Shown piece after piece: positions 25,220 through 33,329 of a DNA stretch of 64,000 bases. Each line of letters starts with the position of its first letter. Positions within the stretch are counted from its first letter, which is position 1. The stretch is from NCBI RefSeq assembly GCF_014635345.1, contig NZ_BMCU01000001.1, forward strand, positions 1,116,001 to 1,180,000. Reading direction: 5' to 3'. The translations under genes and the position numbers were made by a program. The notes below the pieces were generated by a model that ran no database searches, had not been told where the DNA came from, and saw only the letters and a program-made list of their open reading frames with translations. The DNA is from Rhodococcoides trifolii. Its GTDB lineage: Bacteria > Actinomycetota > Actinomycetes > Mycobacteriales > Mycobacteriaceae.

Positions 25220-26119
25220 GTGGGTGGACTCAACGTCCAAACTGACATGTTCGAAGATCTGCTGGCGGCCCAGGACGGCGTTCTGACGCGTGATCAGGCC
25301 GAGGCGCACGGCGTTGGGAAGCAAGCAATCAATCGCCTGATTCGCAGCGGCCGCTGGGAGCGCCGCGGTCCGAACGTCTACTTCGCATGCGACCGCCCCT
25401 TCACCGACCGAGCTCGAATACGCTGCGCTGTATGAGCTTCCGGTGACCGGGCCACCGTAAGTGGACCGGCCGCGGCATTCTGGCTCGGTCTGGACACCGA
25501 TGCGCCCGACCTGGTCGACATCACGACCCCAAGGTCAGGACGCAGCCGACCGATTCCCGGCACCCGCATCCGGCGGCGTGAACTGTCGTACTCCGATGTC
25601 ATCGTTCGCAACGGGGTCCGGGTCACAGCGCTGCCCCTTACCGTTCTCGAATGCGCGGTCCGCCCGGGCGGCACCCGACTCATGGATGCCGCTCTTCAAC
25701 GGCACACCAGCCTGGGGGCGCTGAAAGCAGCGCACGCGCGGAATGCGGGGCGAACCGGCGCCGCCGCAGCCGGAGCGCTGCTCAGGTCGGCCGAGGGAGG
25801 TGCCCGATCCGAGGCGGAGCGTCTCTTCGCGCGGATCCTGACTGCGGGACAGTGCACCGGCTGGATCGCGAACTATCGGTGGGGGCCTTGTGTTCTCGAC
25901 TTTGCGTTCGTCGAGGAACGGCTCGCGATCGAGATCGACGGGTGGGCGTTCCACAGCGATCCGGGCGCGTTTCAGCGTGACCGGACCCGGCAGAACGCCA
26001 TCTCCAGCGACTGGACCGTGCTCCGGTACACCTGGGCGGATCTAACGGAGCGACCGCAGGAGGTATTGCGTGAAGTTCAGGCCGTCCTGAACCGAATCCG
26101 GTGCCGGGCGGTTCGATAA
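25220..26119 (+). pseudogene. AbiEi-type N-domain plus DUF559 (VSR-like) nuclease, nonsense-interrupted
   Basis: A continuous frame of about 299 codons broken by one in-frame TGA (25433-25435). Before the stop is an AbiEi antitoxin-like winged helix (FEDLLAAQDGVLTRDQAEAHG). After it the frame resumes with ASGDRATVSGPAAAFWLGL, as expected for the uninterrupted protein. The C-terminal DUF559 domain keeps the PD-(D/E)XK residues: SEAERLF, CVLDFAF, AIEIDGW and a following basic QRDRTRQN. GTG 25220 has GAGGGA five bases upstream; ATG 25247 is the alternative. The last nine codons and the TAA stop lie inside the right-hand palindrome. A sequencing error is possible, but no frameshift is involved. 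Confidence 0.82.
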
Positions 26120-26142
26120 TCGAACCGCTGAGCACCGGATTC
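26094..26142. repeat. 49-bp palindromic repeat, right copy
   Basis: Palindrome from GAATCCGGTGCC to GCACCGGATTC with 21 of 24 arm positions pairing around TTCGATAATCGAA. It provides the stop codon (TAA at its centre) of the AbiEi/DUF559 reading frame and would also make a strong hairpin downstream of it. Confidence 0.85.
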
Positions 26143-26180
26143 CCGGCGTTCGCTTTTCCGGAGCCTGGCACACTGGTCTC

Positions 26181-27188
26181 ATGAGTCGTATTTGTCTGGT
26201 TTCTGCCGTCACCCTGTCCGCCGTCGTCCTGACTGCCTGCGGGTCGTCGTCCGAGCCTGAGCCGGCCGCGCCGTCCAGCACGCCTTCCACCACCGCGCAG
26301 CCGACCACGACCGCCGCGCAAAGCCAAGCCACCGTCTACACCCTCCCCGGCTCCGGCGTCTTCCCCGAAGGAATCACCGCGGACGACAACACCTTCTACG
26401 TCACCTCGACCGCCGACGGTGCCGTGTTCCGCGGAACCGTGGGTACGCCCGACGTGGCGCCTTTTCTCGCCGGTGGGCAGGACGGGCGAACGGGCGCAGC
26501 GGGTCTCGACGTCGAGGACAATCGTTTGGTGATCGCGGGCGGCGCCACCGGCACGGTCTGGATCTACGACACCCAGTCGGGTCAGCTGACAGGACGTTTC
26601 AGTAACGGCCTCGGCGCCGATGCGACGTTCCTGAACGACGTTGTGATCTCCGACGACGGCGACGCCTACATCACCGATTCGCGAAGCCCGAATCTCTATC
26701 GCATCCCGGAGTCCCGAGTGGACGGAAACAACCCCGCACAGGCACCTCTGGAGTCGTTCGTGGACTTCACGGGATCGCCCTTCGTCTACGGCGAGGGTTT
26801 CAACGCCAACGGCATCGTGGAGGCCGACGACGACGCTCTCGTTGTGGTGCAGTCGAGTACGGGCAATCTCTACCGCGTGGACGAGGAGTCGAGGGCCGTC
26901 ACCGCGGTCGACCTCGGCGGCGCCAACGTCCAGAACGGCGACGGTATGGAGACCGACGACGACACCCTCTACGTCGTCCGCAATCGCGACGGGCTGATCA
27001 CGACGATCGACCTTTCCGACGACGGTACGTCGGGTCGGGTGACCGGTGAGATCACCGACCCGAGCTTCGCGTACCCGACCACGGTGGCATCGGTCGACGA
27101 TCGACTTCTCGTGGTCAACAGTCAGTTCGACAAGCGCGGAGGCACTCCCGTCGAACCGTTCACCGTCAGCGGCGTCAGGAAGAACTGA
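26181..27188 (+). CDS. SMP-30/NHL-type beta-propeller lipoprotein
   Basis: Lipoprotein of 335 residues: signal peptide, lipobox LTACG, then a Ser/Thr/Pro/Ala linker (about 25-50). The mature domain has repeated propeller blades with G-I-T-A-D-D, GDAYITDS, and GMETDDDTLYVVRN-like strands, resembling SMP-30/gluconolactonase or superoxide-dismutase-associated propellers. Function is unknown; a lactonase or ligand-binding role at the cell surface is possible. The gene is convergent with the MAA operon and overlaps its last gene by 14 bases. Confidence 0.8.
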   Translation: MSRICLVSAVTLSAVVLTACGSSSEPEPAAPSSTPSTTAQPTTTAAQSQATVYTLPGSGVFPEGITADDNTFYVTSTADGAVFRGTVGTPDVAPFLAGGQDGRTGAAGLDVEDNRLVIAGGATGTVWIYDTQSGQLTGRFSNGLGADATFLNDVVISDDGDAYITDSRSPNLYRIPESRVDGNNPAQAPLESFVDFTGSPFVYGEGFNANGIVEADDDALVVVQSSTGNLYRVDEESRAVTAVDLGGANVQNGDGMETDDDTLYVVRNRDGLITTIDLSDDGTSGRVTGEITDPSFAYPTTVASVDDRLLVVNSQFDKRGGTPVEPFTVSGVRKN

Positions 27189-27942
27189 CCATTCCGCGGT
27201 GCATCACCCGGTCACCCACCACACCCGCGTGGTCCGCACGGTGCATCACGCATCGGTTGTCCCACATCACGACGTCGCCCGGCGACCACGAGTGGCGCAG
27301 CAGGTTGTCGTCTCGCGTCGAATGGCCGACGAGGTAATCGACTGTCGCCCTTGTCTCCTCGGGCTGCACACCGGTGACGGCAGCGCATCGTGCGGGCGCG
27401 GACAGGTACAGCGCGGTGCGCCCGGAGATGGGGTGGTCCAGGAACAGTCGGTGGTCGGCGGACGTTTCCTCGTCCTCGCCGAGTTCTAGGCCGGTCACCA
27501 CATGGGTGACGACGGCGTCGGCCAGCTTCTCGCGCACGTCCGCGGGAAGCGTGTCGTAGGCGGCGTACTGGTTGCTGAACTGGGTCTGCCCACCCTGCGC
27601 CGGCACCTCGACCGCCCGTAACGCGGTGTAGGCGGGCGGGTGTCGCACGTAGCTGGTGTCGACGTGGAAGTTGGATTTCGGGGGTGTCGTGCGACCGACG
27701 TTGGAGATGACGTTCAGGTCGGGAAACCCGTCCACGGGAGTCTCACCGGTGGTGAACATCAGCTCCCCGAATGCCTGCAGGAACGCGAGGAACGCAATGT
27801 CGTCCACGAACTGCTCCGGCATGACCACCACGCCGTGCTCGGAGAGAATCCGCTTCAGTTCGGTGACGTCGTCCGAGGTGATGTCGTCGACGCGAATGTC
27901 GGTGACACGAGCGCCGACGGGAGTGAGTACCTCGTACTTCAT
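27175..27942 (-). CDS. TauD/TfdA-type Fe(II)/2-oxoglutarate dioxygenase in the MAA cluster
   Basis: Dioxygenase of 255 residues. The iron triad is H93-x-D95 (NFHVDTSY) and H234 (RCVMHRADH), and R249 (VMHRG) should bind 2-oxoglutarate, so the site looks intact. It is the last gene of the MAA operon and its ATG overlaps the mysD stop (27939-27942). In cyanobacteria an Fe/2OG enzyme (MysH) converts disubstituted MAAs to palythines; this protein sits in the same functional position but reads as TauD family. Oxidative tailoring of the MAA side chain is the likely role, by inference. The alternative is a general taurine-like dioxygenase, which the tight coupling disfavours. Confidence 0.85.
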   Translation of the reverse strand: MKYEVLTPVGARVTDIRVDDITSDDVTELKRILSEHGVVVMPEQFVDDIAFLAFLQAFGELMFTTGETPVDGFPDLNVISNVGRTTPPKSNFHVDTSYVRHPPAYTALRAVEVPAQGGQTQFSNQYAAYDTLPADVREKLADAVVTHVVTGLELGEDEETSADHRLFLDHPISGRTALYLSAPARCAAVTGVQPEETRATVDYLVGHSTRDDNLLRHSWSPGDVVMWDNRCVMHRADHAGVVGDRVMHRGMVSSS

Positions 27943-28934
27943 AGCAGTTCCTTCAGAGAGATGGCGAACAGTCGGTCGACAGGAATGCCTGCGGCGGAGG
28001 CCATCACGGCCACCACACTGGTAGGGGCGTACGAGCAATACAGACCGGCTTCGATGAACCAGGGATTGCCGTCGGGGTCGATGCGGAAGTCGAACAGGCT
28101 GTAGTGGCGGGCACCGAGCGCTGTATGGGCCAGACGTGCCGCTTCCCATACCTTCTCGGTGACGGGGTCGTCGACGGCGACGATCCAGGCCTTCGTCGCC
28201 TCCTTGGCCACGAGGTAGAGATCGCCGTCGTCGGTGCGGTTCAGCTTGTCCCCGCGCCGGCGAATCTCGTCGACGGCATATTCCTCCAGCGGGAGACACA
28301 CCAGTTCACCGTCGCGAACGATGACGCCGCACCGCACTTCGCGTCCGAGCGGGATGTACGACTCCACCAGCGCCGCATCTGAATACGTCAGTGCATCGGC
28401 GACAGCCGCATCGAGTTCGGCCGGATCCCGAACCAGCGTCACACCCATGGAGTTGTCGGAATCGACCGGCTTCACCACGACGGGCAACGGCACGTCGACG
28501 TGCCCGACGGCAGGCACGACGACGCCGGACGGGACCGGAACGCCGGCGGCCGCAACGATGGCCCGCGCAGTGTTCTTGTCCGCCGTTGCGGCCATCAGGT
28601 CGGGGCGGTTGCCGACATAGGGGATACCGAGCAGGTCGAAGAGCGAGCGGTAGGTGGTCATGCCCGGCAGGCAGAACATCTGGGGCACCATGACGTCGAT
28701 GTCCGCCGACGTCAGGTGCGCGATGGCGTCCGACAGCGACAACGGTTGCGCCGCAGCAACAGCGGCAAAGCTGTCGGCGAAGCGCCACGAACCGTCGGGA
28801 GAGACGAACGCGATCTCGATCCGGTAGGCGCCCGCGACAGCGTCGACGAATCCCGACGCGTACACGCGCGACAGGTCGGCGTGGAAGTCGTCGACCGCCG
28901 ACCCCGCCAGAACGAGAACGGACAGCGGTGCCAT
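27939..28934 (-). CDS. mysD: MysD-like D-Ala-D-Ala-ligase-type ATP-grasp enzyme
   Basis: ATP-grasp ligase of 331 residues related to D-alanine-D-alanine ligase. Key blocks: DKNTARAIVAAAGVPVP, VVVKPVDSDNSMGVTLV (ATP-binding lysine and glycine-rich loop), VESYIPLGREVRCGV, and the metal-binding DFRIDPDGNPWFIEAG. In MAA pathways MysD joins a second amino acid (serine, threonine or another) to mycosporine-glycine, giving shinorine- or porphyra-type imines. Neighbours support this role rather than peptidoglycan synthesis. It overlaps mysC by one base (TGATG) and the dioxygenase by four. Confidence 0.88.
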   Translation of the reverse strand: MAPLSVLVLAGSAVDDFHADLSRVYASGFVDAVAGAYRIEIAFVSPDGSWRFADSFAAVAAAQPLSLSDAIAHLTSADIDVMVPQMFCLPGMTTYRSLFDLLGIPYVGNRPDLMAATADKNTARAIVAAAGVPVPSGVVVPAVGHVDVPLPVVVKPVDSDNSMGVTLVRDPAELDAAVADALTYSDAALVESYIPLGREVRCGVIVRDGELVCLPLEEYAVDEIRRRGDKLNRTDDGDLYLVAKEATKAWIVAVDDPVTEKVWEAARLAHTALGARHYSLFDFRIDPDGNPWFIEAGLYCSYAPTSVVAVMASAAGIPVDRLFAISLKELL

Positions 28935-30211
28935 CAGTCACCTCCTACTTCGACCAGCTTGCCGATGTTGAAATCGATTCGCGTCCAGCCCTTCTTGCTG
29001 CGCATGTTCTTGATCAGCAGCGACGGGATCTGAAGGTGGTGCACCAGAAAGTACGGCCACGGGTCCCACGACGCATAGATGGCATCGGTCCCGGACAAGA
29101 TGGTTTTGAGCCGAGAGAGTCGATTGCCTTCGGTGACGAGCCGCCACAACTCGTGGTAGATCCAGTACGTCGGCTTGGAGGCCGAGGTAGGAACGATCAC
29201 GGGGTGTCCGTCCTCGAGGTACGCCGCAGCCACCTCGGGATGGTCGTAGAACATCGTGATGGCCGAGTGGGTGCGCGGGTTGCACTCGATCGCGTACGCG
29301 TGACCGTCTGCTGCTTCGATGAAGTCGAACGCCATCTGACCGGTGGCGCCGAGCGACTCGACAAAAGTCTCGACCCACGAGAGGATTTCGGGCTTGTCCA
29401 CCATCGCGTAGTTGACCTGGAAGGCCGACGACTCGCAGCACGCGTACACCTGCAGCTTGCCGTCCCGCACGGTTCCGTGTGTGCAGTACTCCTGCCCGGT
29501 GACGAACTGCTGGAGAATCCACGGGTCGTCGTCCGAGATGTGCAGGCTCCGCGCGAAGTCCAGATTCGGATTCTCGCGCGAGAGGCGAGTCAGGTCCATC
29601 CGGCCGACCGGGTTGTACGCAATGCGTTTGAGGATGTACTCCCGGCCGGGTGGGAAGTCGAACTCCTCGATCTGCTTCACATCGGTGATGCGTCGCGAAT
29701 CAGGCACTCGCACACCGAATTTACGGGACAGTTCGGAGAACTGGTCCTTGTCGTCGAGCATGCGCACCGTGTGCGCGTCACCGTGGATCACTTCGCAGTG
29801 CGGATCGAGCAGCGCTCGGGCGTCGGCATCGTGGATGCTCGCCGCCGGACTGGCGACGGGCACGAATACGTCCACGCTCTCTGTGACGACGATGTCGAGC
29901 AGCGCCTCGGCGTACCCCGGTGCCGTGGGCTCGGGAACGGTGTAGAAGCGGTCCACCGCCTTCGAGAACCGATGACCGGTGAAGCGGTACTTCGCGGACT
30001 CCACCAGAATCACCCGGTGACCGGCGAGGTGGAACGATCGCGCCAGAGCCAGCGACTTCGTCATCTTGCCGCCGCTCACGAGAACCGTTTTGGGGGAACG
30101 AGTTCGGGTGGTCATCGGGGGAGTGGGACGACGAGACGCCAACACCGTGATGGCCAGGTCGACCGGTAACGTGACGGTCAACCCGGCCAGCGCGGCAATG
30201 CTTTTCAGCAC
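28934..30211 (-). CDS. mysC: MysC-like ATP-grasp ligase
   Basis: ATP-grasp protein of 425 residues. A hydrophobic N-terminal segment (about 1-25, SIAALAGLTVTLPVDLAITVL) precedes the catalytic part, which starts KTVLVSGGKMTKSLALARSF. Further blocks are LDDKDQFSELSRKFGVRVPD, REYILKRIAYNPVGRMD and MAFDFIEAADGHAYAIECNPRTHS, supplying ATP- and metal-binding residues. MysC attaches glycine to 4-deoxygadusol to form mycosporine-glycine. GTG 30211 directly abuts the mysB stop codon. The N-terminal membrane-like segment is a known feature of several MysC proteins and may anchor the enzyme. Confidence 0.88.
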   Translation of the reverse strand: MLKSIAALAGLTVTLPVDLAITVLASRRPTPPMTTRTRSPKTVLVSGGKMTKSLALARSFHLAGHRVILVESAKYRFTGHRFSKAVDRFYTVPEPTAPGYAEALLDIVVTESVDVFVPVASPAASIHDADARALLDPHCEVIHGDAHTVRMLDDKDQFSELSRKFGVRVPDSRRITDVKQIEEFDFPPGREYILKRIAYNPVGRMDLTRLSRENPNLDFARSLHISDDDPWILQQFVTGQEYCTHGTVRDGKLQVYACCESSAFQVNYAMVDKPEILSWVETFVESLGATGQMAFDFIEAADGHAYAIECNPRTHSAITMFYDHPEVAAAYLEDGHPVIVPTSASKPTYWIYHELWRLVTEGNRLSRLKTILSGTDAIYASWDPWPYFLVHHLQIPSLLIKNMRSKKGWTRIDFNIGKLVEVGGD

Positions 30212-31012
30212 CTACGCCTCCACCCGTCGGATGAGGGTCACCCCATCGCGCAACGGCAGGATCACCTGTTCGACCCGCGGGTCGTCGGCCACCGCGCGAT
30301 TGAACTCGGCGATGGCGTCCCCGTTCACGGACCGCTTTCCGGTGGCCCACGGTTGCCCCTGCATCAGCGTGTTGTCGACGGCGACAACAGCATTGGGGGC
30401 CAGGAGATCACTGTCCATCAGATACCGGAAGTACTCGAGGTAGCCGGGCTTGTCCGCGTCGACGAACACCAGATCGAACGGCCCACGGAGCCGTTTCACG
30501 GTCTCCAACGCCGGACCGACCTCGACGGTGATGGAGCGGCCGGCCTCGGACTCGGCGAAGCACCGCCGCGCGAAGTCCGCCACGCCCTCGTCGAGCTCGC
30601 ATGCGGTGACCGACCCGCCCGCAGGCAGCGCCTCCGCCATGGCCAGCGCGGAATACCCGGTGAACATGCCGATCTCGAGAATCCGGGAGGCGCGGGTCAT
30701 GTGCACCAGGAACTTCAGCGTCTGACCTTCGACATGGCCGGACAGCATTTCCTGTTCGAGCGGGCCGGTGCCCCAGTCGGCTTCCCGTGTGCGCCGGGCC
30801 AAGTCGGCCAACGCAGGTGACTCGGACGTGGTGCACGCGTCGAGATACGGGTCGAGCCCGGCCGCCAGATCGCGTGCACGACGCACGCGAGCCAGCAGTT
30901 CGGGCTCGATCCCGACGATCTCGCTCAGTTGCCCTGCGATGTCACCCAGTTCGGCCGCCAGGATGGTGGTCGGCGTGACGGGGCGTGCAGAGGTGGTGAT
31001 GGAGTCAGGCAT
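30212..31012 (-). CDS. mysB: MysB-like O-methyltransferase
   Basis: Class I SAM-dependent O-methyltransferase of 266 residues. The SAM motif is ILEIGMFTGYSALAMAEAL (about residues 111-129), the acidic ribose contact is ACELD, and the metal/substrate region is VFVDADKPGYLEYF (D185, D187). In the MAA pathway this enzyme methylates 2-demethyl-4-deoxygadusol to 4-deoxygadusol. It starts three bases after the mysA stop and directly abuts mysC. Caffeoyl-CoA-type methyltransferases share the fold, so the specific call rests on operon context. Confidence 0.88.
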   Translation of the reverse strand: MPDSITTSARPVTPTTILAAELGDIAGQLSEIVGIEPELLARVRRARDLAAGLDPYLDACTTSESPALADLARRTREADWGTGPLEQEMLSGHVEGQTLKFLVHMTRASRILEIGMFTGYSALAMAEALPAGGSVTACELDEGVADFARRCFAESEAGRSITVEVGPALETVKRLRGPFDLVFVDADKPGYLEYFRYLMDSDLLAPNAVVAVDNTLMQGQPWATGKRSVNGDAIAEFNRAVADDPRVEQVILPLRDGVTLIRRVEA

Positions 31013-31015
31013 CGA

Positions 31016-32248
31016 CTAGCGGGCAGACCGGAGGTCGGTCGGGTCAGCAGCGGTGAACATGTCGATGCCGTCGCCGCCGCGCTCGAAGTCGAGAACGATC
31101 TTCTTGTGCAGCGACAGCGTGTCGGCGAGTTCGTCGGTGGTCACGTCGTTGAGGAACGTGCACGCGCCGATCGGATCGGGAACGGCGGCGCGCAGCAACC
31201 CGTCACGCGTCTTGAGGATGGACGACGTTGCCTCGGTCAGCAATTCGGGTGTCAGGTAGTCACTGTCGAGAGCGAGTCCCAGACGGTTCATGACGCCCAG
31301 AATCCGGTCGCGATCGGCGGTGGACAGCAGTCCACGCTGTTCGGCCAGGGTTGCAGACAGGGCCATGTCGATGTTGATGGCGTGGCCGTGGAAGAACGGA
31401 GCCGGCGGAGTGAGCTCGAGGGTCGGGCTCCAGGTGTGGCCGTAGGCAATCACGCGGTCGAGCATGATCTCGTGCAGGTTCGGCGCCTCGAGTACGAGCA
31501 TCGTGTCGATCGCCTGGTACGTCAGACGGTCGGCGACATCCCGCAGTTCCGGGGTTCCGTCGAGGTGACCGAAGCGTGTCTTCAGCAGCTCGGGTCCGTA
31601 CTGATCGAGCATGTCGAAGATCTCGGAATTGCCGACCACCGAGATCTTGATCAGCTCGGCCATGCCGTTGCGGACCTGGTCTTCGGGCAACGTCTTGAGG
31701 AACGAGAAATCGAGCAAGACCTTCTCGGATGCGTGGTAAGCACCGAGACGGTTCTTGTGCTTGCCGTAGTTGACCGCCACCTTGATGGAGACGCTGGCGT
31801 CGATCAGACCGATCAGCGTGGTGGGGATGCGGATGTACGGAGTGTTGCGTCGATAGCTGGCGCAGGCGAACCCGGCGACATCGGTGGTCAGGCCTCCGCC
31901 GACAACCAGAACCGGCTCCGTGCGAACGAGTCCGAACCGGTCGAACTCACCGACGATGCGCTCGAAGGTCTCGATGGATTTCGCGGTCTCGGCGATCTTC
32001 ACCGGGACGACGCTCAGGTCGATCGAGTAGTGGTCGAAGTACGCCGTCATCTGCTCGCCGTAGATGGCGTGGACCGACTCGTCCACGACCATCAGACACC
32101 GGCCGTAGGGCCGGTAGCTGTCGGCGAGTTCGGTGTTCTCTATCGAGAAGACACCATCGACGTACAGAAGGTCGTACTCGATCTTCTCGTAACCTTCGAC
32201 GTGAAAGGCCCGCTCCGTTGCGGTCACCTGCGCCTGCATCGAACTCAT
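31016..32248 (-). CDS. mysA: Demethyl-4-deoxygadusol synthase (sedoheptulose-7-phosphate cyclase)
   Basis: Sugar-phosphate cyclase of 410 residues, dehydroquinate-synthase fold. NAD-binding [18 protein letters not shown] (about 117-134), [16 protein letters not shown], and zinc ligands E198 (GMAELIK), H271 (YGHTWSP) and H287 (FFHGHA) are visible. It is clearly not AroB: the sedoheptulose-7-phosphate cyclases carry the SVSIKVAVN-type segment and lengthened N-terminus seen here. The three following genes identify it as demethyl-deoxygadusol synthase, the entry step from the pentose-phosphate pool, rather than EEVS or EVS. ATG 32248 follows AAGGAT by nine bases. It heads the tightly packed five-gene unit. 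Confidence 0.9.
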   Translation of the reverse strand: MSSMQAQVTATERAFHVEGYEKIEYDLLYVDGVFSIENTELADSYRPYGRCLMVVDESVHAIYGEQMTAYFDHYSIDLSVVPVKIAETAKSIETFERIVGEFDRFGLVRTEPVLVVGGGLTTDVAGFACASYRRNTPYIRIPTTLIGLIDASVSIKVAVNYGKHKNRLGAYHASEKVLLDFSFLKTLPEDQVRNGMAELIKISVVGNSEIFDMLDQYGPELLKTRFGHLDGTPELRDVADRLTYQAIDTMLVLEAPNLHEIMLDRVIAYGHTWSPTLELTPPAPFFHGHAINIDMALSATLAEQRGLLSTADRDRILGVMNRLGLALDSDYLTPELLTEATSSILKTRDGLLRAAVPDPIGACTFLNDVTTDELADTLSLHKKIVLDFERGGDGIDMFTAADPTDLRSAR

Positions 32249-32265
32249 AGATTGGATCCTTGTCT

Positions 32266-32293
32266 GTCACAGCGTGACGGTGTCCATCACGCT
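32266..32293. promoter_or_regulatory. Overlapping inverted repeats before mysA
   Basis: Two overlapping dyads, GTCAC-AGC-GTGAC (32266-32278) and AGCGTGA-N9-TCACGCT (32271-32293), lie about 20 bases upstream of the mysA start, in the 100-base gap after the HAD gene. They could form alternative hairpins in the leader or be an operator. Confidence 0.5.
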
Positions 32294-32348
32294 CGGGAGC
32301 GACTGTCTGCCACAGGGTTCGAAGCAGTCAGCCGCATCGGATGACCCG

Positions 32349-33002
32349 TCAGCTGTTGGTCAGCTGGCGGAGATGGCTGGGATCCAAGCTGTCGACTGTT
32401 TCAACTGCGGCCGAAAAATCGCCGCCCTTGGTGTTGGAATTGGGGAACGCGACCACCTTCACGGACGCTGCGGAAGCAGCTTGGACGCCGCCTTCGTTGT
32501 CCTCGATCGCGACGGCTGCGGAGGCATCCTCACCGAGCTGCTCGAGTGCGTAGAGGTAGGACGCGGGGTTCGGCTTGCTCTCCTGGACCTTCGACAGGTC
32601 GACGACGACGTCGAACGAGACGTTGTCCAGAGCACCGAGGAGTGCGGTGATGTTCTCCGGGAGCGTGGTGGTGACGAGTGCGGTCTTGAAACCGTTGGCC
32701 TTTGCCTCGGTCAAGGATTCCACGACGCCGGGGCGCGCTTCGACGCCCTCGCTGCCTACCAGCTTCTGGAAGATCTCGGACTTCGTGGCGTGCACCGCCT
32801 TGGCGTCGACGTCCTGATCGACCGACTTCGCGTAAGCGGCGACACGCTTGGCGCCACCGTTGGTGTTCAACGTTGCGCGGTAGTCCTCGCGCGACCACTC
32901 CCAGTCGAGGTTGTGAGCCTTGAAGGCTTCATTGAAGGACCTGCGCTGCAATTCGGACGTATCTGCGACGGTGCTGATCGATCCGAACAGGATGGCGGCC
33001 AT
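32349..33002 (-). CDS. HAD-fold (CbbY/beta-phosphoglucomutase-like) protein lacking motif I aspartates
   Basis: HAD-superfamily protein of 217 residues with a helical C1 cap. Motif I should read F-D-x-D-G-T but here is FGSISTVADT, so both the nucleophile and the acid/base aspartate are replaced. The other motifs remain: a threonine-rich motif II (ALVTTTLPEN), lysine of motif III (ESKPNPASY) and the acidic motif IV (AVAIEDNEGG). Normal phosphatase chemistry is therefore unlikely; phosphate-sugar binding or a regulatory role is possible. ATG 33002 has GAGAGGAA upstream. It precedes mysA by 100 bases in the same direction and is probably part of the MAA transcript. Confidence 0.82.
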   Translation of the reverse strand: MAAILFGSISTVADTSELQRRSFNEAFKAHNLDWEWSREDYRATLNTNGGAKRVAAYAKSVDQDVDAKAVHATKSEIFQKLVGSEGVEARPGVVESLTEAKANGFKTALVTTTLPENITALLGALDNVSFDVVVDLSKVQESKPNPASYLYALEQLGEDASAAVAIEDNEGGVQAASAASVKVVAFPNSNTKGGDFSAAVETVDSLDPSHLRQLTNS

Positions 33003-33030
33003 CGGGTTCCTCTCAGTGCGGTGCTGGTGA

Positions 33031-33062
33031 ACGTCCAGCGCCGAGTATTCGATGCTGGACGT
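33031..33062. promoter_or_regulatory. Inverted repeat in the MAA leader
   Basis: Perfect 9-bp arms ACGTCCAGC and GCTGGACGT separated by 14 bases, 29 bases upstream of the HAD start. Suitable for a dimeric regulator or a leader hairpin controlling the cluster; no regulator gene adjoins. Confidence 0.55.
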
Positions 33063-33143
33063 GAGCTCGGACCGAACCGGTCCCAGCGTCACGAGTGTGT
33101 GCCCCCTCACCAAGCGCCCCAAACGGCGTTCGAGATGAAACTT

Positions 33144-33182
33144 GGGTGCACTGCTGTGCGCTGACCGCACGTCGCAGCACCC
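33144..33182 (-). promoter_or_regulatory. Two-tier hairpin in the MAA upstream region
   Basis: Outer stem GGGTGC/GCACCC and inner stem GTGCG/CGCAC around a five-base loop, joined by six-base internal loops. On the minus strand it would form within the 5' leader of the HAD/MAA transcript if the promoter lies in the AT-richer stretch beyond. It is not a recognised riboswitch. Confidence 0.4.
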
Positions 33183-33329
33183 GAGTTTTCGAATTACACG
33201 CATGAAATTCGTTCCCTCACTTCATCTCTCGATTTCCACATTTCTTGCGGTCCGCCAACATCTGAGTCATGATCTTTCACAATCGTCACTTCTGCCACGG
33301 CAGTCACACGCGACACATGGGGAGATCGA

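Larger units (their letters stand above)
33003..33329. other. Divergent intergenic region upstream of the MAA cluster
   Basis: 327 bases between the HAD/MAA unit (minus) and the DUF4185 gene (plus). No gene is supported. It contains a 9-bp-arm inverted repeat (33031-33062), a two-tier hairpin (33144-33182) and an AT-richer stretch (33185-33290) likely to hold the promoters. Confidence 0.65.

Noticed and set aside
25433-25435. TGA as selenocysteine or other recoding
   Set aside because: No selenocysteine-type motif context, and the residue lies in a linker between domains; a nonsense change or error is simpler.
25156-26142. The 49-bp palindromes as inverted ends of an insertion sequence
   Set aside because: No transposase is present and each copy is itself a palindrome in the same orientation, unlike terminal inverted repeats. 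Kept instead as a repeat-bracketed unit.
28928-30169. Long plus-strand frame opposite mysC
   Set aside because: It is the antisense shadow of a well-supported ATP-grasp gene, low in plausible composition, and has no domain.
31016-32248. mysA as 3-dehydroquinate synthase (aroB)
   Set aside because: The fold is the same, but the following O-methyltransferase and two ATP-grasp ligases and the cyclase-specific segments identify a sedoheptulose-7-phosphate cyclase; no other shikimate genes are near.
32274-33164. Plus-strand frame opposite the HAD-like gene
   Set aside because: Shadow frame; the HAD motifs are all on the minus strand with a good ribosome-binding site.
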